From Maylandia zebra (taxonomy: Eukaryota; Chordata; Actinopteri; Cichliformes; Cichlidae): a DNA stretch of 64,000 nt. The stretch's first letter is position 1. Each line of letters opens with the position of its first letter. Of the stretch, positions 26,201-36,199 are shown one piece after another. Location: NCBI RefSeq assembly GCF_041146795.1, contig NC_135174.1, positions 288,175 through 352,174 on the forward strand. Reading direction: 5' to 3'. The position numbers and the translations under genes are program-made. A model generated the notes under the pieces. That model was not told the origin of the DNA, searched no databases, and worked only from the letters and a program-made list of their open reading frames with translations.

Positions 26201-29200
26201 TTCCTGTAACACTGCTGCTGAGCTCATCACTATCACTGAGTCTTTTAACTTTAAGCAGCATGTTTCTGGCCCCACACATACGAAGGGCCACACTCTTGAT
26301 CTTGTTTTCTCCCTGGGTTTAAATATATATGATGTATGTGTGGAAGATGTCCATGTGAGTGACCATAGTTGTATATTCTTTAATTTGTCATTTTACGTGG
26401 ATCCTTCACCTCCTAAATTGATGATCCAAAGGCGGATTATAAACCAGGATGCTGCTAGAAGGTTTTCTGCCATGTTTGTCCCTCGCATGGCTCAAAATGA
26501 TATGGATTCACTTATTTTGTCTTTTAACAATCAATGTAAATCTATTTTAGATACGGTGACACCTCTGAAACTAAATGTTGTCCATTCTTCAAATTTCTGT
26601 CCTTGGATAAATGAAAGTATTCGAAATTTTAGGAGATATTGTCGCAAATTAGAACGTTTATGGAAGGCTTCCAAGCTTGAGGTCCATAGGGTACATCTCA
26701 AGGAATCAATTTTCTCACTTAACAACATGATAAAAAATGCCAGAACGGAATATTTTGCTAATTTAATAGCTTCAAAAAAGAAAAATCCCAGAGTATTGTT
26801 TGATACAATTAAAAACATTGTCTCTCCTGATATTCCTCATGTACCAGTCTATACTGAATCTGACTGTAATGACTTTTTAAACTATTTTGTTAATAAGGTC
26901 GCTGCTGTCAGGTCTAATATTTCTCCATCATCCTCTCAGTATCACATTGACACGTTGTTTACCTCTGATACCTGGTCCTCTTTTACTCCTGTTACCTTAC
27001 AGGACATCAGTGCTCTGCTTGGTCGAATGAAACTGACTTCAAGCCACCTTGATGTACTTCCTCCATCATTTTTCATTAGTGTGTTTGACTCTATTGGCCC
27101 CTGTATTCTGGAAATAATTAATACTTCTCTTTATACTGGCTCAGTTCCCAGCTATTTTAAACAAGCTATTGTTGAACCAATATTAAAGAAGCCAAATTTG
27201 GACCCATCTCTTCCAAACTGTTACAGGCCAATATCAAAACTTCCATTGGTGTCAAAGATTTTGGAAAAAATAGTTGCAGAACAACTTATAAACTTTTTGG
27301 AAAAGAACAATGTTCTGGACATTTTCCAGTCTGGTTTCCGCAAATTGCACTCCACTGAAACCGCTTTGCTTAAAGTGTCTAGTGACATTCTGATGGCAGC
27401 AGACTCTGGAGAGTACACTGTTCTGGTTATGTTGGATCTCAGCTCTGCTTTTGATACTGTTGATCACAGCATCATGATAAATAGGCTGAAGGACTTGTTT
27501 GGGATTACTGGCGTTGTTTTAAAATGGTTTATGTCGTATCTATCTGAGAGATCCTTTACTGTCTGTATAAATCATGTGCTGTCGGAAACATCAGTTCTGT
27601 TTTCTGGGGTACCTCAAGGATCTGTTTTAGGTCCTATTCTCTTTTTGCTGTATATCCTCCCTCTAGGCCACATTATCAGACGTTACAATAATATTTCTTA
27701 TCATCTCTATGCTGATGACATTCAGTTGTACTGTTCTTTCAAAGCTTCTGAGTTGTATAAATTGTCTTGTTTAAATAATTGTCTGTCAGAAATCAAACAA
27801 TGGTTAAATGACAATTTCCTTCAGTTAAATGCAGATAAACCAGAAACTTTGATTATTGCACCTGATCACATGCTCTCAGAAATTAGGCAGTATCAGTTTT
27901 TTAGACCCTTCATTTCAGTCGAGTCTCAGAAACTTAGGTGTTGTATTTGACAGTTCGATGTCTCTTGAGAAACACTCTAAACAACTTGTCCGGAACAGTT
28001 TTTATCATCTAAGAAACATTTCTAAACTCAGGCTACTGGTGTCAAAGGCAGAACTTGAGATGATTACTCATGCTTTTATCTCTTCTCGTTTGGATTATTG
28101 TAACGGTCTTTTTACGTGTCTCAACAAACCAGCTCTGGATCGCCTTCAGTCTGTACAGAATGCAGCGGCAAGACTTTTAACTGGTACAAACAAGAGGTCA
28201 CACATTACTCCAGTTTTGGCTTCTCTTCATTGGTTGCCTGTAAATTTTAGGGTTCATTTTAAAATTTTCGTTGTAACTTTTAGAGCTCTGCACGGTGAAG
28301 CTCCCCAGTATATCTCTGACCTGTTGAAACCTCATGCTTCATCCCGAGCACTTAGGTCTTCAGGTCAGAGGCTACTGGTGGTCCCACGTACTAGATTTAA
28401 AACACGTGGGGATCGGGCTTTTCAGGCACCGAGGCTGTGGAACTCTCTGCCGTTGTCTTTACGCTGTCTAGACTCTACTGACTCCTTTAAAAAGCAGCTG
28501 AAGACATTTTTATACAAACGGGCTTTTAACTAATTTAATTAATTTTAACTTGTATGTCTGATCTTACTGTAAAGCACTTTGTGATTTTATCTGTGAAATG
28601 TGCTATATAAATAAATTTTACTTACTTACTTACTGAATGGAGCACAACCTGGGTGTCAACACAGAGCCATGCAGACATACACTCATCCCCCCTCCCCTTC
28701 CAAACGCCTCCGATGCTTACGGTGGCTCAAAGGGGAGCAGCACATATGCTGCAGGCCCGGATGTGCTGTCTACACGGCTCTCTCCTTTTACTCATCCCTG
28801 TTGCTTGTCATGTGTTTCTATGGTGTATTAAGAGCTTTTCATGTGCTATGCGCTGAGGTGATTTTTTTCTGTTCTCAAACTGACCTCCCTGTTGGAGCTC
28901 AGTCTGGGGGGGGTTCTTTTTCCTCCTTGTCCTTCCTCATGTTGTGCATTTTTCCATTGTTCGGTTCTGGGTCGCTGCTCGTGCTGCTGACCGGCCAGCT
29001 ACCTACCTGTCTCCCCAATGTGATGTTTGTGTATTGCATGTACGGTCGGCACGGTCAGTCTCTTAATTGCCCCTGGGGGATAAATAAAGTCTTCTGAATC
29101 TGAACACCATCCCCACAGAGACAGCAGCAGGGAGGAACATCAGGTCAACAAGGCCCTGAGTAAACGTGGACATCTGTCAAAGCTGGAGGCAGGGCTGCAA

Positions 29201-30290
29201 CAATTCATCAACATCCATGATACTGACTATAAAAACTTGTCGACGTGTCATACGTGTTTTTATAACTGTAATACACTACAGGCAGCTATGGGGCAGTATC
29301 ACCTATACTGTCTGCCAAGACTGCATTTAATACCAACGAAGAAGAACACAGTGCGACCGGCAAAGCAGGAGGACGGAAGAAAACGGAAACTGAGATTTTA
29401 AAAAATGTGAAAGCATTTCACAGAAAGCAAAGTTAAATGCAAACTGTGCAAAGCAGAGCCAGCCGTGCACGGCTGGAGCTGTGACGTCACCATTTCACTT
29501 TTGTTAGCTAATGTGACAGTAAACCATTAAGCAGGAGTAGTTACAGTCTCCTAGTCCGCCCCCACCCCAGCATTCATATTGGTGAATGTGAGGAAGGTGG
29601 TGCACCTGTTCCAGCTAACATTAACCATAACCATATAGGAGAGTTAGACGTGTACATCCAGGTGGACGAGGTGGGAGACGCTCCCCGACACTTAGCCAAG
29701 TCTCTGTTACAAACAGAAAGTAGAGGTCATGGAGGAAGTGGAGGCATTTAGATTTATTCACACGAGATCTCTCATTAACCAGACACTGGCCAAACTGGAT
29801 GAGCAACCCTCCCCATTCATCCAGAGGACGCCTCACCAGCTCGTGGTCCCCGGTGTCTGCAGCTTTTGGTGTTTGTAACTCACAAATTATACTGCAAAGG
29901 TCACATGACTGAAACAATAATAAAAATGTCTAAACCTGCTGTAATACTATGTAAAACTAAAGGTAGTGTCATATTATCCTTTTGTTTATTTGAACTTTTT
30001 TTGGTGGGAAATTTGAGCATCATATGTAATCCATGACCACACAGGTCTGACAGATCTGCTTACACTAGTTAATGATTGCAATGCAAAAATAATGTTAGAA
30101 CACAAACGCGTTACCTGCAGGAAGGAGAATGCAGCTCCCTCTGAGACGTCCATGATGATGTCACCCAGCTTCAGCTCCACCTTTCCTGACTTCCTGATCT
30201 GCAGCTTACCCAGAAATCCTTCTGGGAACTGCGAGAGCACAGGACAGCCCTCTTTCACTGCACTCTGAGTGCGCACACACACACACACAC

Positions 30291-30327
<37 letters not shown>

Positions 30328-33300
30328 TTAGAAGCAGTTACAACAGTCCACTGTGCTTCAGTGAGGCTTGACGATGCAGACCACAGATCACGTGATGGTG
30401 TTTCAGGCTGAGTGTTTCCTGTGCAGTGGGTAAAATGCGAAGTCAAAGCCACGCGTGAGATGTTAGGAGCCCTGGTGTCTGAACCTGACTGTGGCTGATT
30501 TGGGGATTCTGAATTAGACACCGGTGTGGATGTGCGTGTAACAGCTTGTTGTGTTAGTACTGTTATGAGTTGGTGACCTATGCAGGGAGTATGCTGCAGC
30601 TTGTTTATGTTTTTATGGTCTGCAGGGCAGCGTCCTGCTGGGGGTAGCTGCTGCTGCCTTGGAGGGCAGCGCTGGGTCCACAACAATCTTTATGTGGGTA
30701 GCACGGATGAAGCGTTGTTTCAGCCGCTTCCAAAACACCTGAGAATGAACGAGGACGTGCAACAAAATCCAAAGGGAGGATTTTAGTCCTGGAATCTGTT
30801 CCACAAATCAGTGAATTTCGCCAGCAGCTGCTTTACATAATTTTGTAAAATTAAATTAACATAGCATAACATAAATATCTGTGATGAGAGAGGTGTTCAC
30901 CGCCTCTGTGCTGCAGGAAACACTTGTACAGCTGTCAGGCAGAAACACTGCTGAGCTCTAGGTTTGACCTCACTGGCACAGCTTAGCTGTTTCTGTCAGC
31001 GACCGTTAACTAAGGACGTCTGCAGGAAGAGGACTGCATGCTGTACCACTGTATTAGGCTGGAAGCAGAAGATGCAAACAAAAATGGCCGAGGAGCTTAT
31101 GGATAGATGCAAACAAAGCTTTCAGGGCTGATGTTAGGAATCACGCTCAAACATCTGGATGGGTCAGTCCTTTAACATGTGTTTATCCCGTCTACTCACT
31201 TTTGCTTGAAGATGTGGAGTCCTCTTCACTTCATGCTTGCCCTCCTTTGTTGCAGGCGTCTCTGCTGCAGGCCCAGGAGCCAGGTCGACCTTCGCTCCAG
31301 ACGCTCTGCCTGGCATGCAGTCGGGCAGCTGCATGAAGAAGAGCTCCTCCCTGCCGGACAGGCTGAGATCCTGCAGCAGTTCTACCAGCGACGGCTGCTC
31401 TGATTTAGGCCGCTCGGTCCTGCTGGTCCCTGCACAGGACTGAGGTCTGAACACAGTGGGCCTCTCTGGACCTGCCATCACAACACAGAGTGATCACTAC
31501 TCACAGACAGACATGCAGGAGCTCAGTGAGGACACTGTCTGTCATCCACCACATCACTCAGTGCAAAGTCAGTGAGCTCTGCTACTCTGCTGCCTGCCTT
31601 CATGAAGGCCTCCACCTTCAGCAGCTCTGCAAAGGGTAGCTCATCTTTCCCTCTGCTGCCCACGCAGGTCCCTTCAGCTCCTCCTTTTTTAACTTCCCTT
31701 TGCTTTACCCTCATTCATCAGGTCAGCGTGACTATTTAGTGATAACAGATCATAGATCTTCATACATCTACATCTCCTCGTGACTGATCACACCATCTTT
31801 GATTAAGAATCATTACTTTCCATTTATCATTCATTGACTGACACATTTCCTGCACGTCTTACCAAACATGGCACATTAACAGTCACGTTATTGTTGAAGT
31901 GGAAACAGCAGAGCCTAAACTCTGACGTCAGTGCTGTGACTGAGTGAACTGCTTGTGACGCTGTGCAGCGTGGGAGGTTTTCTCACGTGTCCTGGAGGTC
32001 AGAGTGCGACTGCTGGACTGACACAGAGGCAGCTGGATGGGCTTCAGCTTTGCATCATTCCTCAGACCCGGATCATCGATGAACTGTAGGTACAGATGCA
32101 TAACATTAGTTTCCCAATGGTCAGCTGATTATCAGCTGACTGTCATGAAACACTGCACTCACTCGCAGGCCGACGGTCAGTGGTGCAAACTCTTACAGCA
32201 TTAAACTGTCTGAACACTGCTCACACACATAAACCTGCTCTGCGGATCAGCTGATGGTGTTACAGACACCTGCTGCCAACAGGGAGGTTGGAGAGTGCCC
32301 TCTGGTGGACAAACGATGCAACCTTAACGCTCATAATGTGCTTCCTTGTGTGACGTTTTTTGTTTCCATTTACCGGCCGTTACCAACACATCTGCAAATG
32401 TGACCTGCCAATACATCAGGTGAAGCACTGAGGCAAAGGTCCTGCTGACCTGCAGCTGAGGGTCGATCCATAAAGATGAAAAGTGGAGCTCTTTGCATCT
32501 GTTGGGTTCTTTTAATCTTTTGGTGTCTGTGACGCACACGACTGCATCGGTGCGCTTTCACTGCACATGCATGAACAGGAGGAGGAGGGGGAGAGTTCAT
32601 ACCCTCACACCTTTTTACTTGTTGTAATATGTCAAAACAATGATTTCCAAGTCAATGTGAACACGTTCCAGAATAAACACGAGAAGTGAGAACAGCTAAC
32701 GTTTATGGGCTCCTGACTACAGTTTTAATTCATCTTTAAAGCTTCACAGGAACGAAACAGGAAGCACTCACATCATCTCGCTGAAGTTTACTGAGTATCT
32801 CATCTTCCTCTTCCTCCTTTGTCTCTTTCTTGAGCAGTTTGCAGACAGGAGAGGTGGCAGACTCCTGCAGGTGTGTAGCACCATGCCAGCCTGTAGGCAG
32901 AAGCACTGATTGAGTGCGATGAAGAGGAAATGCAGTCTGGAGAAAGACATCCAACAGAATGAGAAGAGGGCTGTGGGTGTGCACCTGTTTTGCGCACGCT
33001 GTCAGCAGGACCCTGTTCAAAGATGGAGTGGGACTGGATGGTCTGAGGCCGCTCCTTCCTCCTCCCTCTGCTCTCTCTCCTCCGCTCATTCCTATCTCTT
33101 CTCTCCTTTTTCGGAGCCACGTGGATCTCCTCCTTTAGCCTACAGGTGTTCAGGATCATTAAATGACACAGTGCATACACAGATGAAATTCTCATACTGT
33201 CGTCACTCACTCGTCTTTACTCTTCCTCACGGCGTGGACGTTAGGCTCAAAGGTTTTCTGTTGGTACAAACCAGGAGAGAAAAGAAACACGTATGTCCTC

Positions 33301-34491
33301 ATTAGGATTCAAACGAGGTGTGAATGCTTTTCTACTCAACTACATGGATATTATTATGAATTATAAACCTTACTTTTAAAACCTGACCAGGAGTTAACAG
33401 GCATCAAAGCAAGAATGTGAGCTGTAGCGCTGACCCTGACCTCTTTCCCTGTTTCTATCAAATCCTGCATTAAAAAAAACAGAAAAACTTCCTTTAACTC
33501 CCAAACTGACCAAGCTGCAGTCACTGTCCTGACTGCTACTGTCTGCAAATGTTCACAGTGCTAAGTTAGCATTTAAATAACACCTTTAACATACATGTCT
33601 CTGTATTTATATATGTGATATATTTCTATTTCTGCTTACATCCTTTTGTAACTTCTGTCGGTGCTGTGCTCCTGGAAACAGAATTTCCCAGAGGAAGCCA
33701 CCCGAGGGATTAATAAAGTTTCATCCAATCTAATTTAATCTAACTTGTTTCTTCTCTGCCTTCATCTGCTTCACATCCATGGCCCATTCAGAGCCCCTGA
33801 CGAACCTAACTCACATGTTTTGTATTTACATTGTTGTATACTTGTTGGTTTATCTGGAACTGTGAGCGTGTGGTTTCTACGTGTTCTCCGAGTATCATGT
33901 TTGTACACAAACGAGCAATTTGTTCCAGTATATATAACACAAACATCTCTATATGAGTAAGTAAACACAAACGAATTTTATACAGCAACTGCGTGCAGAT
34001 ACAGAAACACAAATCAGAATGAACAAATGTGTGCAGGGTTGTTAAAGCCTGAGTATTAGTGTTACTGTAACACGTGATCAGGGGGCGGGGCTTGGCTGAG
34101 TGGACTGTAGGAGAGACACAACATGCCACATGACCACCGAGTCCCCCCATCGTAACACGATAACGCCATCAGATGTCTGCAGAGAGAAGCCCGTGAACGT
34201 GACAGCAGACTTATGACCCCGGGATTACACTCACGGGACTGTGCTTTATTATTTCCACTTCACGCAAAATAAGCACGCGGCATTATTAACACCGGGGCTG
34301 TGCTCGGTTACCTTAGTCTTTTTGAAGCCTCCCCCCAGCGTCAGGTCCCGGGTTCTGAGGGACGTCAGTCTTCCAGGCGGAGGTGGGGAGGTCAGAGTCC
34401 TGACCCGGGCCGCGAGTGCTCTCCCCAGCCCAGCCCCGCTGCTCGGGGAGGAGAAGCCGGGAACACTTGCTGCATCCCCGGAGTCGCTCAT
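23240..34491 (-). CDS. polr3d: RNA polymerase III subunit RPC4
   Basis: RPC4 pairs with RPC5 (POLR3E) on the Pol III lobe and acts in initiation, termination and reinitiation on tRNA and 5S genes in the nucleus. Eight minus-strand exons join in phase: 34491-34312, 33257-33211, 33139-32985, 32890-32772, 32083-31987, 31471-31200, 30264-30115 and 23380-23240. The result is 386 aa (human about 398). Landmarks are the N-terminus MSDSGDAAS with RLTSLRTRDLTLGGGFKK, the conserved TIQSHSIFEQGPA, an acidic/basic middle, LVELLQDLSLSGREELFFMQ, and the C-terminal RPC4 domain GKLQIRKSGKVELKLGD, then GDMMVLGNVHHKLVLSPDF. The last intron is 6.7 kb and filled with retroelements. The segment between exons 5 and 6 seems shorter than in mammals. 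Confidence 0.93.
23500..23691. mobile_element. short Tc1/mariner MITE
   Basis: The ends CAGTGGCTTGC and GCAAGCCACTG are inverted and flanked by TA (23498-23499 and 23692-23693). The interior retains AACACATGTTTGGAATCACG and a CACGTGTGCACCACTTTGTG block known from fish Tc1 derivatives. It is in polr3d intron 7. Confidence 0.7.
24962..25103 (+). pseudogene. Penelope-like element, left remnant
   Basis: Translation gives NINILPVDKGRCTVLLDQKD, the conserved N-terminal reverse transcriptase block of Penelope-like elements. It then jumps across a deletion to a segment reading RISI/DQYLR (CGGATCAGTATTTAAGG, about 25072), which matches the second Penelope copy near 35720. The element is cut here by the L2 insertion and resumes at about 28640. 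Confidence 0.6.
25116..27950 (+). CDS. L2 LINE polyprotein (endonuclease and most of RT)
   Basis: 944 residues are read from an ATG at 25116. After a hydrophobic N-terminus and a basic segment (RRKRGTRAGVQVKRRRYW), the endonuclease fold runs from FALLNVRSITNKSFIL through CLTETW, GRGGGLAAVY, VILGDLNLHIDD and HVSDHSCIFF. The reverse transcriptase follows with NCYRPISKLPLVSKILEKI, FQSGFRKLHSTETALL, MLDLSSAFDTVDH (A), [18 protein letters not shown] (B) and YHLYADDIQLYC (C). A one-base frameshift around 27880-27900 ends the frame early; the remaining C-terminus is in the next feature. Confidence 0.8.
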   Translation: MAPVFGFAAAATARWRRQCSFSLPSLVVCNILFALLYSDVSSAALIYDRDTLLNIKDSMEIYCDSWDSYRKTFSPPLECSAPDCVLLCTTRGISTLKRRKRGTRAGVQVKRRRYWRLAALLWGDSRCLRPVPLLSFAGDVTLPPGTRAPWLESSLLTLCPSSISRFVGDSYVCSSIKVFSNSGVAALSGRSTGLHRCLIQVPLQSDVDSADKPSSIRFALLNVRSITNKSFILNDLFIKESLGFMCLTETWQQNKDYVHLNEICPSGCSVIGTPRLLGRGGGLAAVYQDRLICKLVTSDFFSSFESQMMKVGSLKTFYCILIYRPPGPAGVFLTEFNDLLTSIIKLERVVILGDLNLHIDDASCNTAAELITITESFNFKQHVSGPTHTKGHTLDLVFSLGLNIYDVCVEDVHVSDHSCIFFNLSFYVDPSPPKLMIQRRIINQDAARRFSAMFVPRMAQNDMDSLILSFNNQCKSILDTVTPLKLNVVHSSNFCPWINESIRNFRRYCRKLERLWKASKLEVHRVHLKESIFSLNNMIKNARTEYFANLIASKKKNPRVLFDTIKNIVSPDIPHVPVYTESDCNDFLNYFVNKVAAVRSNISPSSSQYHIDTLFTSDTWSSFTPVTLQDISALLGRMKLTSSHLDVLPPSFFISVFDSIGPCILEIINTSLYTGSVPSYFKQAIVEPILKKPNLDPSLPNCYRPISKLPLVSKILEKIVAEQLINFLEKNNVLDIFQSGFRKLHSTETALLKVSSDILMAADSGEYTVLVMLDLSSAFDTVDHSIMINRLKDLFGITGVVLKWFMSYLSERSFTVCINHVLSETSVLFSGVPQGSVLGPILFLLYILPLGHIIRRYNNISYHLYADDIQLYCSFKASELYKLSCLNNCLSEIKQWLNDNFLQLNADKPETLIIAPDHMLSEIRQYQFFRPFISVESQKLRCCI
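27856..28533 (+). CDS. L2 LINE RT C-terminal part (frameshifted)
   Basis: This is the C-terminal continuation of the preceding frame in another register: SSLRNLGVVFDSSMSLEKH, AFISSRLDYCNGLF, SVQNAAARLLTGTNKR and LASLHWLPVNFRVHFKI, ending with a typical PRLWNSLPLSLR block. The ATG at 27856 is not a real start; the region was one protein with the upstream frame. Confidence 0.75.
   Translation: MHLITCSQKLGSISFLDPSFQSSLRNLGVVFDSSMSLEKHSKQLVRNSFYHLRNISKLRLLVSKAELEMITHAFISSRLDYCNGLFTCLNKPALDRLQSVQNAAARLLTGTNKRSHITPVLASLHWLPVNFRVHFKIFVVTFRALHGEAPQYISDLLKPHASSRALRSSGQRLLVVPRTRFKTRGDRAFQAPRLWNSLPLSLRCLDSTDSFKKQLKTFLYKRAFN
28637..29190 (+). mobile_element. Penelope-like right remnant split by a LINE tail
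   Basis: TGGAGCACAACCTGGGTGTC (28641-28660) resumes the Penelope-like element after the L2. A 437-bp insert (about 28663-29099) ends GGATAAATAAAGTCTTCTGAATCTG, a LINE 3' terminus, with AACAC on both sides as a likely target duplication. The Penelope text then continues with ACCATCCCCACAGAGACAGC, nearly identical to the copy on the other strand near 35640. It fades after about 29190. Confidence 0.6.
29191..30114. other. remainder of polr3d intron 7, nothing assigned
   Basis: No coding pattern or repeat ends are recognised here. Confidence 0.3.
30273..30323 (-). repeat. CA/TG microsatellite next to the polr3d exon 7 acceptor
   Basis: (CA)n in plus orientation reads (TG)n in the transcript. 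It ends about 8 bases before the exon 7 acceptor (GCGCACTCAG). A conventional polypyrimidine tract is lacking. Confidence 0.9.
33560..33735 (+). repeat. LINE 3' tail in polr3d intron 1
   Basis: The stretch ends GAGGGATTAATAAAGTTTCATCCAATCTAATTTAATC, with short terminal repeats like the other Rex1-like tails in this window. It is antisense to polr3d. Confidence 0.5.
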
Positions 34492-35250
34492 GTCGCGATA
34501 CCTGCTGTGCTTCCTCTCAGTATTTTTAATGCGTGTCCGTTCAGCTGTTTCTCACGCAGGTCTGTTAATAAACGACGGCTTTTATTTTGAAAATAGGGCT
34601 GTTAAAATCCGGTATTTGTTAGCCGAGCGCCCACAGCTCATGCCCCACTGGTCCCTCGGTGTGCCTCAGAACTAGTTTGTTTCACTGAGGTAACAGTGAT
34701 CCTTAGCGGGGCTCCTCTAAGCTAAATAGCAGCTCGTTCCCCTCCGTGTTGTTTCCACGCGCCATATCGCAGCAGGAAGTTAATCCAATCTGGTTGCAAA
34801 CGCAACACCGTCTGCCGCGGTTACTGGGTCGCGGTGATGATAAACAGTGTACTGCGTGCAGATGTCCTCTCAGCCGTAACCGACGGAGTGTCCTGTCGGT
34901 GGATGCAAAATAAATCAATTGCAAACAACGGTGCCAACAAAGCACGACGCACTTACTGCACGAAGGCGCTGAAACGGCTGCAACACCGCTTTGCTTTTGC
35001 CGCCTGCTGTATTTGTCCCGGTTAAACGGCTCTAATTTCCTTCCGCAGTTCGCTGCTATTGTTCTCAAGCAGCACTACACCGGAGCCACCACAAGATGGC
35101 GCTGTCTGCGTAGCCACGAAATGTGACGCATGTCAGTTTCTTTACGGAAGCAGTGGGTCATGGTGCCATTTAGTGAAAGTGGTTAATATATTTTTCACGA
35201 GTTATTTTTATAAATATGTTTATATTTATGATATACTATACAAAAATGAC
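34492..35250. promoter_or_regulatory. polr3d upstream region
   Basis: This is moderately GC-rich sequence upstream of the polr3d start. CAAGATGGCGCTGTC at about 35092 contains a YY1-type AAGATGGCG core. No partner gene on the plus strand is visible. The promoter assignment is inference from position. Confidence 0.35.
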
Positions 35251-36180
35251 CAGAGATGGTCTTTCCCTCCTTGACTCCGCCCTCAAACCAGCGTTCCTCC
35301 CGGTCCAGGATGTTACATCCTCATCACTGAACGAGTGTCCACTGGCCTGTAGGTGTAAATAGGCTGCAGAGTCCTGGCCTGACGAGGTGGCTCTGCTGTG
35401 TTGTGCCATCCGCTTAGTCAGAGGTTGTTTGGTTTCCCTGATCTATGAATCCGATACTCCTGACACGTACGGGATCACTACAGGTTTTCTCTTAGGCAGC
35501 GGTTGTCTTTCTCTCCTGGATCGGAGCTTTCTTTAGGAGCCTTCCCAGCTTTGACAAAAGTCCAGCTGGGATAACCACATTTACTCGGGGCCTTCTTGAT
35601 GTTCTTCTGCCTCCCTGGCTGCTGTGTCTGTGGGGATGGTGTTCGCTCTGTGTGGTAGCGTCCTGATGACGCCCAGTTTGTGCTCCAGTGGATGATGAGA
35701 GTCAAACCTTAGATACTGATCCGTATGTGTAGGTTTACGGTACTTTTAGATGTCCCCCATTACTGATGGAAATCTCACAGTCTAAGAAGGCTAACCTGCC
35801 ACTTTTCATATCCTCCCTGGTGAATTTGATGAGTCGGTCCACCGAGTTAATGTGATCCGTGAATTGTGGTACGTCCTGAGATTTGATTTTCACCCAGGTG
35901 TCATCCACTTATCTGAACCAATGACTTGGTGGTGTTCCAGGGTAGGATAGCAAAGCCCTCTTTTCCACTTCTTCCATGTACAAATTGGCCACGATGGGTG
36001 AAACTGGCGAGCCCATGGCACACCCATGTTTCTGTCTGTTGAACTGACCCTTGTATGTGAAGTAGGTGGAATGAAGACACAGTTCAAACACACTTGGTCG
36101 ATGCTGAGAGCGGTCCTGCTGCTGAGGTTGGGGTCATCCTGTAATCTCTTACGAACTACCTCCAACGCTTCTGTGACTGG
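35250..36180 (-). pseudogene. Penelope-like element, RT and GIY-YIG remnant
   Basis: On the minus strand from 36165: VRKRLQDDPNLSSRTALS, QVCLNCVF, YFTYKGQFNRQKHGCAMGSP followed by VSPIVANLYMEEVEKRALL (reverse transcriptase), then a corrupted YVDD region at about 35920-35900. The thumb text follows (FTREDMKSGRLAFLDCEIS), and a C-terminal part resembling the GIY-YIG nuclease (KQPLTKRMAQHSRATSSGQD, DEDVTSWTGRN) runs to about 35260. Several frameshifts and stops make it inactive. It is 5'-truncated. The clade call rests on RT and C-terminal pattern recognition. Confidence 0.7.
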
Positions 36181-36199
36181 AATAAGTCAAAATGGGGAG

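Larger units (their letters stand above)
25099..28636 (+). mobile_element. nearly full-length L2-type LINE
   Basis: The element contains an endonuclease plus reverse transcriptase frame (25116-27950, continuing at 27856-28533 in another frame). The 3' end has TGTGCTATATAAATAAATTT followed by (TTAC)n, characteristic of fish L2. It interrupts a Penelope-like element and lies antisense in polr3d intron 7. Exact ends are uncertain by a few bases. Confidence 0.8.

Noticed and set aside
31523-31714. Possible extra polr3d exon (FAELLKVEAFMKAGSRVAEL)
   Set aside because: It is open on the minus strand between exons 5 and 6, but no fitting splice sites are apparent, and the flanking exons already join in phase to give the expected protein.
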